This document shows positions 12,421-24,744 of a stretch of 64,000 bases of DNA, one piece after another. The stretch spans positions 562,938 through 626,937 of the forward strand of contig NC_040017.1 of assembly GCF_000972845.2 (NCBI RefSeq), read 5' to 3'. Position numbers and translations under genes: made by a program. Each line of letters begins with the position of its first letter. Position 1 is the first letter of the stretch. Origin of the DNA: Larimichthys crocea (lineage: Eukaryota > Chordata > Actinopteri > Sciaenidae). The notes beneath the pieces are model-generated. The model had not been told where the DNA came from, searched no databases, and saw nothing but the letters and a program-made list of their open reading frames with translations.

Positions 12421-12769
12421 CGTATTTAATGTATATAGCTGTACAATACTATATTAATTGACTATATGATTTACTGCTCCACAGTTTTCCATATAGCTGA
12501 AGGTCACAACGGTCAAGATAACCTATAATGACATGATAAATTGTCAAATGTATGCGTATGATTCAAACAACTGATATACAGTAAGCAGTATTTTACAGAG
12601 AGAACAGCCTTATATTTCCATGTGATGCAGAACAAAGTTGCCTTTGACAAACTGCCAGTTACCCAATATGTCTGATGATCCTCTTTAATAATAATTAACA
12701 CAAATATCCACTGGAGATAAGACTGTAACCTCCATGCTGTCTGTGTGGGACCACTTTTTGTACACTGCC

Positions 12770-12771
<2 letters not shown>

Positions 12772-12809
<38 letters not shown>
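12772..12809. repeat. (CA)n microsatellite
   Basis: About 19 CA units followed by cactcacacact. Its minus strand creates a spurious Val/Cys-repeat reading frame. Confidence 0.95.
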
Positions 12810-12815
<6 letters not shown>

Positions 12816-14565
12816 ACTCAATGAATTAGCAGGCTGTCTTGGCGGGTTAAGTGCCAGGCTTGTGAGTCTGGTCAGGTTTTATCCCACAGTAAGCTGATGG
12901 TCAGGGGTCTGTCTGTTGTTTGGGCAGATGGTGAAGGAGGGGATGATGGTGGGGGGTTGTGGGGGATTGCAGCAGGAGTGTGAGACCACAGTAAAAGACG
13001 TGAGTGAATAATGACTAAATATTATCCCTAAGCCAGCAGTATCTCAGTTATTAAATCCATCTATCTCAGCAAAGTAATACAGTCAACACAATTAACAGAA
13101 AGTGACCAAGTGTGTTGAGATAAAGGCACTCAACACTGACATACTTTGTGATCTTTAAGGTGGCAAAGCCTTCTAATCATGAATATGTTTTTCTTGTGAT
13201 TAAAACACTAAAGAGATTCATCTTCATAACTAATTCATAGAGACTTTGTTGCTTTAAAAATGAACAACCCAATAACAGAGGCTGGTTTAAACCCCACTGG
13301 CCGGCATGGAGAAGATTTACTGTTCATTTAACAGGAGGATTTATGTAATTACTGCATTAAATCTTTCATATAACTGCCCTGGGACTTAAAACATATTCAT
13401 AAAATAAGTCATTGTCTATTTGTGAATAATGATGACATCCATCCCTCCCCCTCAAAGTTCATATTTCTGACCACCACTCACATCACTGACAAGAGGACCT
13501 GAATGTCCACTTGTTTGGACACTGATTGGTGTGTTTGGAAATGTGCGTCAAGAAGTTGCATTATTAATGAGAAGTATTATATAACTCACTGGTGTTGAGA
13601 CATTAAATCACAATAGCACCATCCTTGTTGTAGTCCCTGAACCATTAAAGCCTGGTCTAAACTGCTCTGCCAGATCTTTAATAGACGCTTTCACATAATC
13701 ACTGCGCATGGACCAAGGTCAATTTCAATCACTTAATGGAGTTCAAGTCAGTCCATGTAGAAAGCAGCTGAGGTGCTATTTGATCATGCACCAAACAACA
13801 TGGCTTCTTAATGAATGCCTGAGACAACACCAGAGAGACAGTCTTTCTAGCATTGCTTGTTAAGCTGACGTTGTTAGAAGGGCTTCTAGCCTCCTCTCAC
13901 TGTAGAGAGCACTCTAATGCTTCTTCTCATTAGCCTGTGAGCCCATCGTAGTGATACTCCTCTCACTGGCAATGACTGCGATAAGAGCACAAATTCCCTC
14001 TAATGTGCCTGTCACACATTAACCCTACGTCACACAGAAGCTCTTCTGTCTCCATCTCAGGCATCAAGCCTCAGTGCACTTGCAGAAAGTTTTTATACTT
14101 ATAAAGCTGCTGGCAGCACAACAAACATTATGCTTTGCCCAACCCTTTGCAAATGTAGAACATGGCCTTGTGCTACTTTAGCCGGTTTACAGCAATTCTT
14201 TTGGTATTGTGGTAGAGTATAAAACTGCCTGGCTTTCAAGCTTTACCAAGTCTAAAAAGGCAACCCTGTTAGTATCAGTTATAACACAGTGAAATTGGCC
14301 AGTTCAAGCAGGAGTGCATGCTTCATATAGAAGTATTTTCAAGGATGTCACGGTGGTGCATGGGGCGTGTATAGTGCATCCAATGTTTCAGGCCAGAAAC
14401 CAGAGTTTGCATGCACTTTCAGACCAACAATTATTCAAAGATAGAAAGAGTAAAAGTACTTGTGTAAAAATGTACTTGTACTTTTACTGCCATGCAAGGT
14501 GCCAACTGCTCAGAAAGGAGCTAATCACATCCCAACAGACGCTGACTCAAGTCACTTGAGATCAT
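12810..14565. other. non-coding DNA, no gene seen
   Basis: No credible coding exon. The part from about 13600 to 14060 has balanced composition and few repeats, and may contain conserved non-coding sequence, but this cannot be decided without alignment. Confidence 0.35.
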
Positions 14566-14569
14566 GTTA

Positions 14570-15000
14570 CTAACTTCACTTCTTCCCTGGAGTTGGTTCT
14601 GCTTTCTCGCCTGACAGGTTCTCATGGATCGTGCCTACTGGGAATGTGGTCGTGCCTGCTGCTGTGACTCTGCTTAACACCCACTACTACACTCAATGCT
14701 ATTATTTGTATACCTTTTGTTGTTGGTATTTTTGTTATTATTAATACATACAATTGTAGTTATAAATTATAAGTTAAAGTTATAAATATAAATTATTGTT
14801 TTTGTACATTTTTGCCTTTCTCTTCCCCCCCCTCTCTAAACTTAACCAATCATGGCAGATGGCCACCCACCATGAGCCTTCTTCAGTTTTTCCTTGCCAC
14901 TGTTACCAAGTACTTGCTCAGGGTGGGAGTTGTGGTCTCTGTAAATAATAATAAAAGAGTACGGTCTAGACATACTCTAAATCGTCACCTTCCTGAAATA
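14570..15000 (+). repeat. dispersed teleost repeat, forward copy
   Basis: Contains 'ggcagatggccacccac', 'gtttttccttgccactgt', 'gggagttgtggtctctgta' and 'aataataataaa.gagta.ggtctaga', the order expected for the common percomorph repeat also seen reversed at 9412-9600 and 35345-35530. A detached tail reading 'gtaaataaaactgaattgaaat' is at 15770-15806. Confidence 0.65.
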
Positions 15001-17685
15001 ATGGCCCATGTCATTTTTTTCAGGTTTTTAAGGAAACACAAAAAAACTGAACCAAATATTAAATATAATATATTATATTAATGAATAATTTCAATCAAAA
15101 AGGTTTTGACAATAAATGACTATTGACATATTAATAACAATGTCTGTCAATTATGTAACATAAGAGGAATAAACAACACATTTTTGAACATGCCTTTGTG
15201 AATTGAGCTATTTTTTTTTAACCTTCAACTTTGTCAACAATAAAGCATAACTAACTACATATAATGCTGAGGACGCATGTGCATCTCCTCACTTCTCCCT
15301 CTAGCTCTTCTTTGATGGGTTCTTGACTGATGCCTATTAATGTGGCAAACTGTCAAAGAAGTGATGACACTCGACAGGCATGACGTCATTTCTTGACTAG
15401 AGGTTTTGCATGCTGGCCAGCAGCTGCTTCAAGAAGAATGAAAATCTGCCACTCTGTCACTAAAGTTATTTCCATGATTCAAGGCACTTCCCCTATTGGT
15501 ACGTAATGAGGTTTACTATAATAGGCTAGGCTATAAATATTGTAGTTATTCAGTCTTTTTATTCAGTCTTTTTATTCAGCATTTTAATCAGCAAAATAGC
15601 AAAGTACATGAGGCTTGCCTTTAGCAAAGGTATTTTATTTTGAAAATTGACCGGATTCTCTATGCTGTTTCTGTGTCTGGCTTCCTGTCAGCTCAAGCTG
15701 CTCTGTGTAAATTGACGCGGGCTGCTCGCAGCGTCCATCAAAAAAGAAAAATCCTTTGGTACTATATGATGTGATTTGGTATTATGTAAATAAAACTGAA
15801 TTGAAATCGAAGCATTGATCAGACTTAATTCAGCTCCCTCTGACACACTAAATGTGGGAGGTGGACACAGAGGTTTTCAACTAGCAATTCTGGAAGTTCA
15901 CGTTTAGTAATAGATTTGAAAACTAAAAGACCTTTATGTGTGACTTCTAAAATCAATATATGGAGATCGAGCTCCAATAGATTATTGGTACATCTAGTTT
16001 TGGACTTCCATACATCTCATACATACATACATACAAGATCTAGAAGCTCTCCTCAAGTTTTTCAGCAGTATCCTTGGTTTGGTGCTAGGCAGCAATTTGT
16101 AAGATGAGGTTTGGAAAATGTATTTGTATGGGAGTAGGGCGTAGTATCATCTTCGACTGTCATGGAAGGAATTATTTGACCTAAAGTTACTCAGTGAGGA
16201 CTCCAGGAAGCAGGAAATTTCTGTTATTGATGAAGAGTTTTAATTTATTCTCTGAGTCAAACTGAACTGACCAGCCAGAGCCAACAAATGATATCATAAT
16301 GATGTACATGATCATATTCGGCTAATGGCCATCGCTGCTGGGCCAAGATTGCCTGTTTCAATCAAGTCACATAAATAAATAGAACAAATGCGTAGACGAT
16401 ATGGAAAAAGGAGGGGGAAATGACGTCAGAGGGAGCAAACAACTTGATTTATAATGTTTTACTGGCCTCAGGTTAGCATAGTAAAACAGTTTACAATATA
16501 GATTGTAAGTTAATGCAGCATGATGATCTTTTTCAATCCATCTGTCTACATGCACGTCAGCGCACTGTGTTGTGTATTTATTAACTATGGATCAAATGAC
16601 TGTGTGTTGTTCACACTGACAAACCCACAAAAAACAAGAGTCTCATCTCCGCAGAGCAGTCTTGTGTCTTACAGCTCATCGTTCTGGTTCTACAGCCTGC
16701 AACTAAATTTCTCCTCCAGTGCTTCATTTCAGCATCATTTTCACCCACAGCAGGCAGCAGCAGTCTGTTCTACAGACCCTCTGCACACACCCAGCAGCAG
16801 GCAGCAGATGCATGGTGGAGAAACATGCTGATAAACTAATGCAATTTTTTGTCATGTTTATGAACTGTTACTTCAGTTCATTACCTGTTTATTATATATT
16901 ATCAAAGCAGAACCAGCAGGTTTTTTTATGTGTGTGTTGTGTTTACAGCCTGCAAGTAGGCAAAAAAAAAAAAAAAAAAGAATTCATGATAATGAATAAA
17001 TGAAGCAGGTCATTAGACATGTCATCTGAAGGAGTGATTATAGCTGTTGTGAATGATCTGGGTGGAAAGTCTGCCTTACGGTGAACAAAGTGGTCAGCTT
17101 TGGATGGATTATGAATCATTTGCTGCATGAAACGGCTGCAATTATTAAACTGTCAGTTTCAAACAAGGTTGATGCAAATGAGCAGAATTTGTGTTCAGCT
17201 TCTCATGGCTACCGTCTGCCAGTCCAGTTTTGGAGCATTAAAATGTTTTTTCTACTTTTCATGGACACACAAAGATAAATTGAGGTGTTTTTGTTGCAGA
17301 ATTGAATAGATTTATTAATCCTTGGAGGTGAAATTTAACTGTATGCATTCACACACAGAAAGCACAAATAGAACCTCTAACATGCATTCATTCATCCTCA
17401 TAGGATGGTGCCTTGTTTAATGCACCTCAGTTGTGCCCAGGAGGCAAACTGGCACCTCTCCAGCTAACAATCTTCTTTCAGTATTTAACCAAGCGACCCT
17501 CTGGTTGTCCCTGCGGACCCAGTTACTGAATGGTGCATTCTGACATGAATAATTGGTCATTGTGGATAGAGACATCAAGTTCCCCTTCCCAGGGATCAGT
17601 CATGTTTTGCACAGAAAGCATTGGTATAATAGGTACATTATGGGCCGTTCACAATATCAGGAAGTTTACTCTCATATCCTTCAGC
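15001..17685. other. intergenic DNA, no gene seen
   Basis: AT-rich, with (ATAC)n at about 16018-16034 and a poly-A run at about 16962-16979. Two perfect TGACGTCA sites (near 15381 and 16421), the cyclic-AMP response element palindrome, are present. Reading frames here (for example 16520-16831) show no recognisable protein. Confidence 0.4.
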
Positions 17686-17689
17686 TGTG

Positions 17690-18460
17690 ACTATAGCAGG
17701 CCGCTAACAGAGTCATCAATCAGCCAGCATCAGGCCGATCATTGATCCGCTGTCATTTCAGAGTAACACTAGAAGCCAGCAAGTCATATTTATGTTTACT
17801 CCCTCTGCTTCATTTATGACGTGCCTGTATGATTACTGACATGTTCAAATTTTAAAATGTTACAGTAATGGCTAATGGCTGATGGGAGTGATGAAGCATA
17901 TTGCTGAATCGAGCCAGTTCTGCACTCCATTAAAACATCACTCATCTTTTCCATGTATTTGTCCTTCCACAGAGAGGTGAATTAATGGCCATAATGGCCA
18001 GGGTGGAGTCTGCTGCACCAGAATTTATGTCTTGCACGTTGACCTAGGCAGAAAACTCCTACAGGATTGTTCACATTATGCAAAATGGGTGGCAGTAACT
18101 TTCCTTGAACCCTTTTGCTGCAAATAAGCTAGCAACGGGCAAGCTGGACCTAATGCATTTATAGTTTAATTGGCCCTGACACTTTATTGTATTTCCTTCC
18201 CACTTTGCTAATGCCCCAGGGAGTTCTGGCCCTGGCTGGTGCCTCATTGGCGAAACCTGAGCTCAATCAAGACGATAGACTCCCCCAATAAGGACCTCCT
18301 GATTGTGCCGTGTCAGAGATTCTGCCTCCAAGTTGACTTTCTGAGTGCGGGAGAGTCAAATATGTCGTCCAGACATGCTCATTAAGCTTGACAGAGCCAC
18401 CGCTAATCATGTCTTGGGTTGACGCTGCAGTAACTGATAGCCAGGCCGATGGAAGTTAAA
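17690..18460. promoter_or_regulatory. candidate conserved non-coding block (enhancer-like)
   Basis: About 770 bases without low-complexity runs or known repeats, with balanced base composition and many homeodomain-type TAAT/ATTA cores in longer motifs: 'ggtgaattaatggccataat', 'gctaatgccccaggg', 'gctcattaagcttgac', 'cgctaatcatgtc'. This texture is typical of vertebrate developmental conserved elements and differs from the AT-rich flanks. No ORF is involved. The call rests on appearance only. Confidence 0.3.
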
Positions 18461-18930
18461 GCTGAGGAAGTGGTGGTTTTACTGCTGCTAGGACATTTTC
18501 CCCAGTTGTCCTTTGATATTGTATGTCTAGACTTAGTAACTTATATATAAACGCCTGCAGCCAACCAACTGGATAGTGTTGATATTAATATCACATCTTT
18601 TTAAGTCGCCCTGTGATCCCGTTCTTGTCATGAAGACTGAGTCAGAGATGTCTTTTAATATCTCTGTCGTGTCATGGCATCCTGACAATAATAGACTTGT
18701 ATGATATCATCATCAGTAAGTTACAGTCCTGCTTAGAGTTTCTCTGGCATCATGTGTATGACTGTATGTTAAAGCTCGGGTTTGTTGCAGATTCTGATAA
18801 TGGGTTCAAGCCCCCAGGAACAGCACACGGCTACTATATAGACGGTTTGTGTAGGTCATTTGACGCACGTTCACCCATCAAACCTTTCAACCAAACTCCT
18901 ACATACAGCGGTTAGAAAAGGAACAGCTAT

Positions 18931-18980
18931 TGAATGAATGAATGAAAGAATGAATGAATGAATGAATGAATGAATGAATT
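18931..18980. repeat. (GAAT)n microsatellite
   Basis: About 12 tetranucleotide units with one interruption (gaaagaat). Confidence 0.9.
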
Positions 18981-19534
18981 CAGTTTTGTGAGCATCGCAA
19001 ATCACCTCAAAGTCAGAATTTGAGACATTTGGTCCATTAAAAATTGAAAAGAGGATCTTCTCCAGCCAAACACTTATACCCCCCGAGGCGTTCCACTGAG
19101 CAAACGGTTAAATCATCCCTGCTCTCTCTAACTGCAGAGTGCAATACATCTTTTTAACTTACTAATAACAAATATAACACACTACAAAACACATAAAACT
19201 GACACTCAGAGTCTCTGATAAAAATCGATGGGTCATGAACAGATAGATCAAACTAAAAATATAATAAATAATCAGAGTTTACAAGGTTGTCAACACAAGT
19301 AGAGCTTGTTAGAAACAAAACACAGATGTGAAAAAGGTATTTGTCAGTGGATGAGCAGTAAATACAACAGAGAACTTCCAGATAGCCCTCACATAAAGAC
19401 TTTGGTGAAAACAAGATAGGTGTTAATCTACTTGCATTGTCAACTGACAGTTTTCCTCGGGCCTCAGAACTCTGAGCTGCAGCTTGACATAAGTTTAGAT
19501 GAAAAATCTGATTTAATAATCGGAGAAAGATCGT

Positions 19535-20505
19535 TTAGAAAAGTGGTTTGCAAATTACAGCCACAACATGAGCTAAACTACGAAATGTTGGCCACTTATA
19601 AAGGCCTCTAGTGAGCACATTGAGGGCAGGGTGTGCTACCAACACCTGTAATTACCTATAACCTACTTCCATCAGTACAAATTGAACATACTGTAGGTAT
19701 GTAGGTAATGTCATTCTCACCACTCAGCCATTAGCAGAGTTCCAGGAGTATGATCACACCTAGATTACACCACAACCATCCCACTTCTGACATTCCTATA
19801 GATACTTCTCCTCTGTTTCTTCCTCTCCTTCCTACTCTAGATAGAGTCCTGAGGGGTCCATCGTGCAAGAAGAAGTAGAGTTCACACTTCACTTACAATC
19901 TTTTAATTTTGTTAATAAATCATTTGAACATGTTTGTTGGTGGTATGGTTCATGCTAGCGAAAACAATATGTTATAAGCAGTGGTTTGCAAATCACAGCC
20001 AACTCTGCACTAACAAATAAAGGCTGGTTGCTAATAAATTCATTGTGCCAAGTATGAACACAGTAAGGGGAGTGGAGTCACCTATACCTGTAATTACCTA
20101 TAACCTGTTTCCATCAGTACAAATTAAATATAGGTTAACCTCATTCTCATCACTCTGTCTCGTTTTCAAGAGAGACAGAAGCCATTAGCAGTTCCAGTAG
20201 TAGGACCACACCTAGACCACATTCGTACCACATCTGACATTCATATAGATACCTCCTAACCTTCTCCACCTCTTTTGCATTTGTATTTCTCACCCCTCCC
20301 GTCCACCCCATTTCTTCCTCTCCTTCCTATTCTCTATAGCATCCGGAGGAGGTCCGTCGAGCCCACGTGGTACAGCAGATTCCACAACAAAGCTTCCCAA
20401 CAATGCACAAAGACACCGAAAAAGTTCACACTCAATATTTTTTCATTCGAACATTATTGAACGTATCTTGTTGATGACGTGGTCCTTGCAAGAGGAAATA
20501 ATATA
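19535..20505. repeat. diverged tandem duplication, unit about 440-490 bp
   Basis: Two consecutive units (about 19535-19970 and 19975-20500) share blocks in the same order: 'gtggtttgcaaat.acagcca', 'acctgtaattacctataacct', 'ttccatcagtacaaatt', 'gccattagcag.gttccag', 'gacattc.tatagatac', 'cttcctctccttccta'. They differ by many substitutions and small indels, so the duplication is old. I see no coding potential and do not recognise the family. Confidence 0.7.
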
Positions 20506-21655
20506 TTATAATATATGATATTATATTATTCACCACATCTTTGCAGTCCTGAAGACTTTTTTTGTGAAACACCTCTGTACTATTGTTTCACTTAGCTTAT
20601 CAGCAATCCAAATTCCAAAGTAGAAAGATATGTAACAGGTGGTGAGTATGACCTTGTTGTTGTACTGATGGAGTTCATACTTGTACACATGTACAAGTAG
20701 TCTGTCTGCCACTATTTAGAATCTTTGGAACATCACTGATAATATGCTGCCAAATCTCATCACCACGTCAATTTCAATGAACCTTCCCCCTCAACCTCCA
20801 TCAGAACCCAGAGAGCCCCACAATCCAGCACAATGTGCACCGACATAGCTCAAATATTTACCCAATCAGCTATGACACACTCCATGAAGGACTCAACCAG
20901 GCACACTGACTCATTTGGTTTCCTACTTCCTCATAACTTAACTTCTGGGAAACTGAAACGAGATGTAAAATACTAAAAGCAGCTAGTGAAGAGTGAGTCA
21001 GACGTTTAGCAAAAAGGAGCCAGCCCCTGCTAAATGTGAATATTTCCATTGCCCAGCCCCGCAGCAAAGTATACAAGGCTGGTGCACAAGAGGCGGCATG
21101 TTGAAATATTACGCAACATTCATGTGGAAACTAGTGCAAACACAGAAGTGTGGCTCACTAAACTTTGCGATAAAGAGTGTCTTTTGGTGCTAAGAACATG
21201 CCGTGCCTCTGGCTGATTGGATAGCTTCTGTACCAATGCACATGTTTTCAGAACAGATATTTCTAGTTAACCACGGGAACTGTCAGGAGATCAGAATAAA
21301 AGAATGTGGGGAGACATTTTAGCTCTCCACTCATCTGAACTCTGACTGAACTCCTATTGAGAAGGAGAAAGAGCGAGAGATTACAAATGGTGCAGAGGCT
21401 TTATAGACTGTCATAACTGTTACCCGACAGGAAACAAGTGAGGCAAAAAGATAAACAGAGAGCTGGAGAAATATGACAACAGCAGGATTCAGAGCGGTGA
21501 GAGTGCAGTCCTGACTCTGCCCACTGAAATACCACTAAGGCTTTACATCAACCATAAACATGATCTCGCCCAACCTTGACACTTGTCATTGAACATAATC
21601 CAGTCCAGTATCTGGTGACAGTGGTCCCTTTCTCCTAATTCTTTGGCTTTTCACA
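20506..21655. other. intergenic DNA, no gene seen
   Basis: Contains an AT-rich imperfect palindrome around 20502-20530 and otherwise unremarkable sequence. No credible exon on either strand. Confidence 0.4.
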
Positions 21656-21659
21656 GTTA

Positions 21660-21860
21660 TACTGTACTTATATAACACCATTCAAGTCACTACACATCTC
21701 ATTCATACACTGAGGGCAATGGTTCCTTTGCAATGGCAGACAGGAGCAATCTGGGGTTCAGTATTTTGCCCAACGACATGTTCGACATGCCGACTGGAGG
21801 AGCCGGGGATCAAACCCACGAACCCACTCTACATCCTGAGCTACAGCCGCCCATTACTAG
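21660..21860 (-). repeat. SINE-like dispersed repeat, reverse copy
   Basis: Same family as 697-880: on the plus strand it reads 'gagcaatctggggttcagtattttgcccaa.gacatgttcgacatg' in broken form, and ends near 'gatcaaacccacgaaccc ... gagctacagccgccc', the reverse of the tRNA-like head. Confidence 0.6.
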
Positions 21861-22559
21861 ACATTACTAAACTGGTGATTTACCTAGTATAATGAGCTGC
21901 TGGATGCTCGTTTACCTAATAAAGGTATGAATAATATTAACACTTCTTCCTGGGCTCTCCATTCATATTTCTTAACATACTCCTATAATAGAAAATACAA
22001 ACACATCTACACATTCAAACTATATGACTCAACACTGAGCATGTCTAATACATACAGTATGATAGCTCTATATAAAAATGTGATTTTGTATTGGTTATAA
22101 TTGACCAAATCAAGAACATGTCATGTCATCACTGCTGGTTCTGCACAGAGCAGCAGAAAAAGACCCTGTGGTGACTGTCTATGTCTGTCTGGAAAAATAA
22201 ATATGGATGGATGACTATACTGTATATAGCAAGTCAGACAGTGTGTGGGAGTTTTTACACTTTTATTCTGGATGATTAGATTTAAAGAGAAATGTGCCTT
22301 GAAACCTCTTTAGACTCTCAGATCTCATCTGTCTGTGAGGCTCAACACATGAACAGTCAGTAAACAATGGTAAATCTTTTTATGGCTTTTATTTCATATT
22401 TAACATGCAGGCATTAATGGAAGGTCAGTAGATATTACTTAAAACTATAGAAACAGAATGATATAGAAATATAACTAGCACTTCATCTCTGAGGTCGTTT
22501 TATCACTCATAAAAAGCAGACGAATTAACACCAGCTGATTATATCCTCAGCTTCTGGAT

Positions 22560-22594
22560 AGTACATATGGCGTGCACCTGACGCCATATGTACT
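22560..22594. repeat. perfect hairpin, 14-bp stem and 7-base loop
   Basis: AGTACATATGGCGT (22560-22573), loop GCACCTG, and the exact reverse complement at 22581-22594. It lies just upstream of a 'gggtgaccagacgtcctgg' sequence of a dispersed-repeat type and may be the folded end of a mobile element. It is too short for a microRNA precursor. Confidence 0.75.
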
Positions 22595-23199
22595 GTGAAG
22601 TGTATTAGAGGGTGACCAGACGTCCTGGTATTTAGCAGACACAGTGTCCTGATTCATCTCTGAGATGTTCTCCAAATGTCCTGATTTAGACAAATACAAG
22701 CAGTAATATTTTTAAATAGACTCTCCAGCACAGACATCATAACAGAATTATGAGCTTGTAAATCTGTCACTCCTACCTTGTTGTGCTGGTTGCCATGACA
22801 GCGAGACAGCTGCAAGTGTTGCCCCTGTCGTTGTTACCTACACCGTTAACCCGAAAGTTAATTCTATGCAAACAGTTTGAGTAAACACACTTTTAAAAAT
22901 TAGTTTTATTCCATTACTTAAAGAGTATGAGTATATGAACAGTGCATGAGACAGTCATTGGGTGTACTCATTTTTGTAAGTTTAACAAACTTAAACTATC
23001 AAGTTTTACCTCAGACCACAGTGCTGCCCTGTTGTGATTGGCTCAAAACTCAAGACAAGTCTGTGCTTATCCGTTGGCGGCTACAGAGAAAGTTGCACCA
23101 TTTTCTAATTTACACAGACCAATTTAAGGTCTTTGCAATTTGCATGCCCCTTGGACAATACATGCCTGCATTTTTCTGTTTTTAGCAAGTTTGGATGCT

Positions 23200-23480
23200 T
23201 TTAAAGGACAGTTTTATTGTCATTACAGCACATGTAAAAACATGGGATGAAACAAAATTGGTTTCCCCTGGTCCCAGAGCAGCCCGATATCAAATATAGA
23301 ATATAAAATATAAAAAGTAAAGGCACATTTAAATTAAAAAAACAAGTATATACAATAAATAGAAGAACAACAACAGTATAACACCATGTTGAGGTAGTGA
23401 CATTGTGCAAGTGTCCAGGTTGTGCAAACAACTGCATTGTGCAAGTGCCTGCCAGAAGGAGGATACCATTTCTGCCTGAA
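23200..23480 (-). repeat. possible nested retroposon tail inside the 22.8-24.7 kb element
   Basis: On the plus strand 'gttttattgtcattacagca', 'aattggtttcccctggtccc' and repeated 'gtgcaagtg' blocks resemble the reversed 3' end of fish LINE-type elements. It interrupts sequence between the left end of the host element and its pseudogene. Family assignment is tentative. Confidence 0.35.
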
Positions 23481-23714
23481 TGAGGTGAGTTGTTTTTTCT
23501 ATTCAAGTATTAGAAACTGCTGGGACATTTCTAGATTGCAATTGTGACAACTGTAATTTTTGAGTAGCTCTCGCTACTTGTGTGTTTTCTCCATACAGTT
23601 TTGCAACAGTAGTATAAAATTCAAATTATTCGATGTAGTTATGAAAAAAATTCACTGCCCACTTTTAACATTAGCCTCATTTGCCCTACTATTTTTGTTT
23701 AAAGCCATATTAAA

Positions 23715-24318
23715 ATGCCTTGGAAATGCAAGTACTGCCATCTGTGAGAAAAGAGCACAGCTTTTTAAACATTATTGGCTAAAACATGGGACTTATGCAA
23801 GAGCTGAGCCCTTTCCCTGCTTGCATCAGGAATGTATATGTACATTCAAGTCTCTCAATGCACTCCATAGCCATTTATCCCGCTGTGTGGTGTGGATCAA
23901 CCGCAAACTGTAGACTCTCACAAAAAGTTGCGCTGTTTGTCATGTGAATTTCTTGAATAACCTGAATATCCTCCTTTGTCTTGTTTCTCGCACTATAAAA
24001 TCCTAATGAGGGAGACTCTGTGGACATTCCTGTGAGAATCCTCTGCTATGAGGACACCAGCGCTGCAAGCCCAGCATCGCCACAACTAAACCCCTCAAGA
24101 GTGGGGATCATCCTGAGGGCAGCCCTCTAATGGAAGCACTCACCAACCTACCTCAGGCAATGTGCCTCTTGTTTGGCTTTACCTAGGCACTCTACCTGGA
24201 GTACCCTAAATGCTTAAAAAACACATTTGCCTTCATTCAGCAGGTAATGCTAAAATTGTGTCGAAGTAAGCTACCTCCCAAGGTTCAAACGCTGAAGAAT
24301 GATCTTGCGGATTCATAA
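23715..24318 (+). pseudogene. decayed copy of a fish multicopy zinc-finger gene family
   Basis: An ATG at 23715 opens MPWKCKYCHL, then the frame is broken. In the next frame follow CEKRAQLFKHYWLKHG and a C2H2 finger (PCLHQECICTFKSLNALHSH), then a stop at about 23911. After a gap, LRCLSCEFLE looks like a second finger. Further on, PVRILCYEDTSAASPA is joined by a one-base shift (near 24117) to EGSPLMEALTNLPQ, an in-frame TAG at 24184, and a terminal segment ending TLKNDLADS before TAA at 24316. I recognise this start and end as a large family of uncharacterised teleost proteins whose full members are hundreds of residues longer. Here the middle is missing and there are at least two frameshifts and two stops, so it is not functional. 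An AATAAA follows at about 24346. Confidence 0.6.
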
Positions 24319-24744
24319 TACATATTTGTTGCTTTGTTGTCCAAATAAAATAAATAAAAAAATGTACTGCATTGTGTGGTGATTGACAAAAGAATAATTT
24401 ATTGGAGTTTTCTTATTCCAAATATATTTTAAAATGTAATATATTCATATTTTTAATAAAACTAGAATTTTAAGTGTATTTGACTTGACTCATATTAAGT
24501 TTATTTTAGTACTTGTATTATTGTACTTTTAAGTAGACTCCACTATACTTTTCTATTGTGATTACTTAAACCATTTAAGTGTATGTAACTTAAAAATGTG
24601 CAATTCTGACTAATGTATATTTAAGTTGACTATACTTAAACAAATTAATTTTCTCTACTGTCAATAACTTAAACCATCTGAGGCAATCACTTGACACAAA
24701 TGGTTTAAGTACGGTACAACCAACTTATCCGGGTTTACAGTGTA

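Larger units (their letters stand above)
22839..24744 (+). mobile_element. 1.9-kb element with terminal inverted repeats carrying a decayed multicopy gene
   Basis: The left end reads CACCGTTAACCCG (22841-22853). The right end, reversed, reads CACTGTAAACCCG (24742-24730), 11 of 13 identical, and the match continues inward through an AAGTT..TT block. Both ends are flanked by TA, possibly the target duplication. Just inside the right end, about ten copies of ACTTAAA/TTTAAGT fill about 250 bases (24470-24710), with a few more near the left end; such subterminal repeats often bind transposase. The only recognisable gene inside is the pseudogene at 23715-24318. No transposase is seen. I infer a non-autonomous or decayed cut-and-paste element. 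The superfamily is undetermined: TA would fit Tc1/mariner, but the ends do not. Confidence 0.5.

Noticed and set aside
12513..12809. Val/Cys-repeat protein frame
   Set aside because: Translation of the (CA)n microsatellite.
22560..22594. microRNA precursor
   Set aside because: The stem is only 14 bp; precursors need about 30 bp or more of imperfect pairing.
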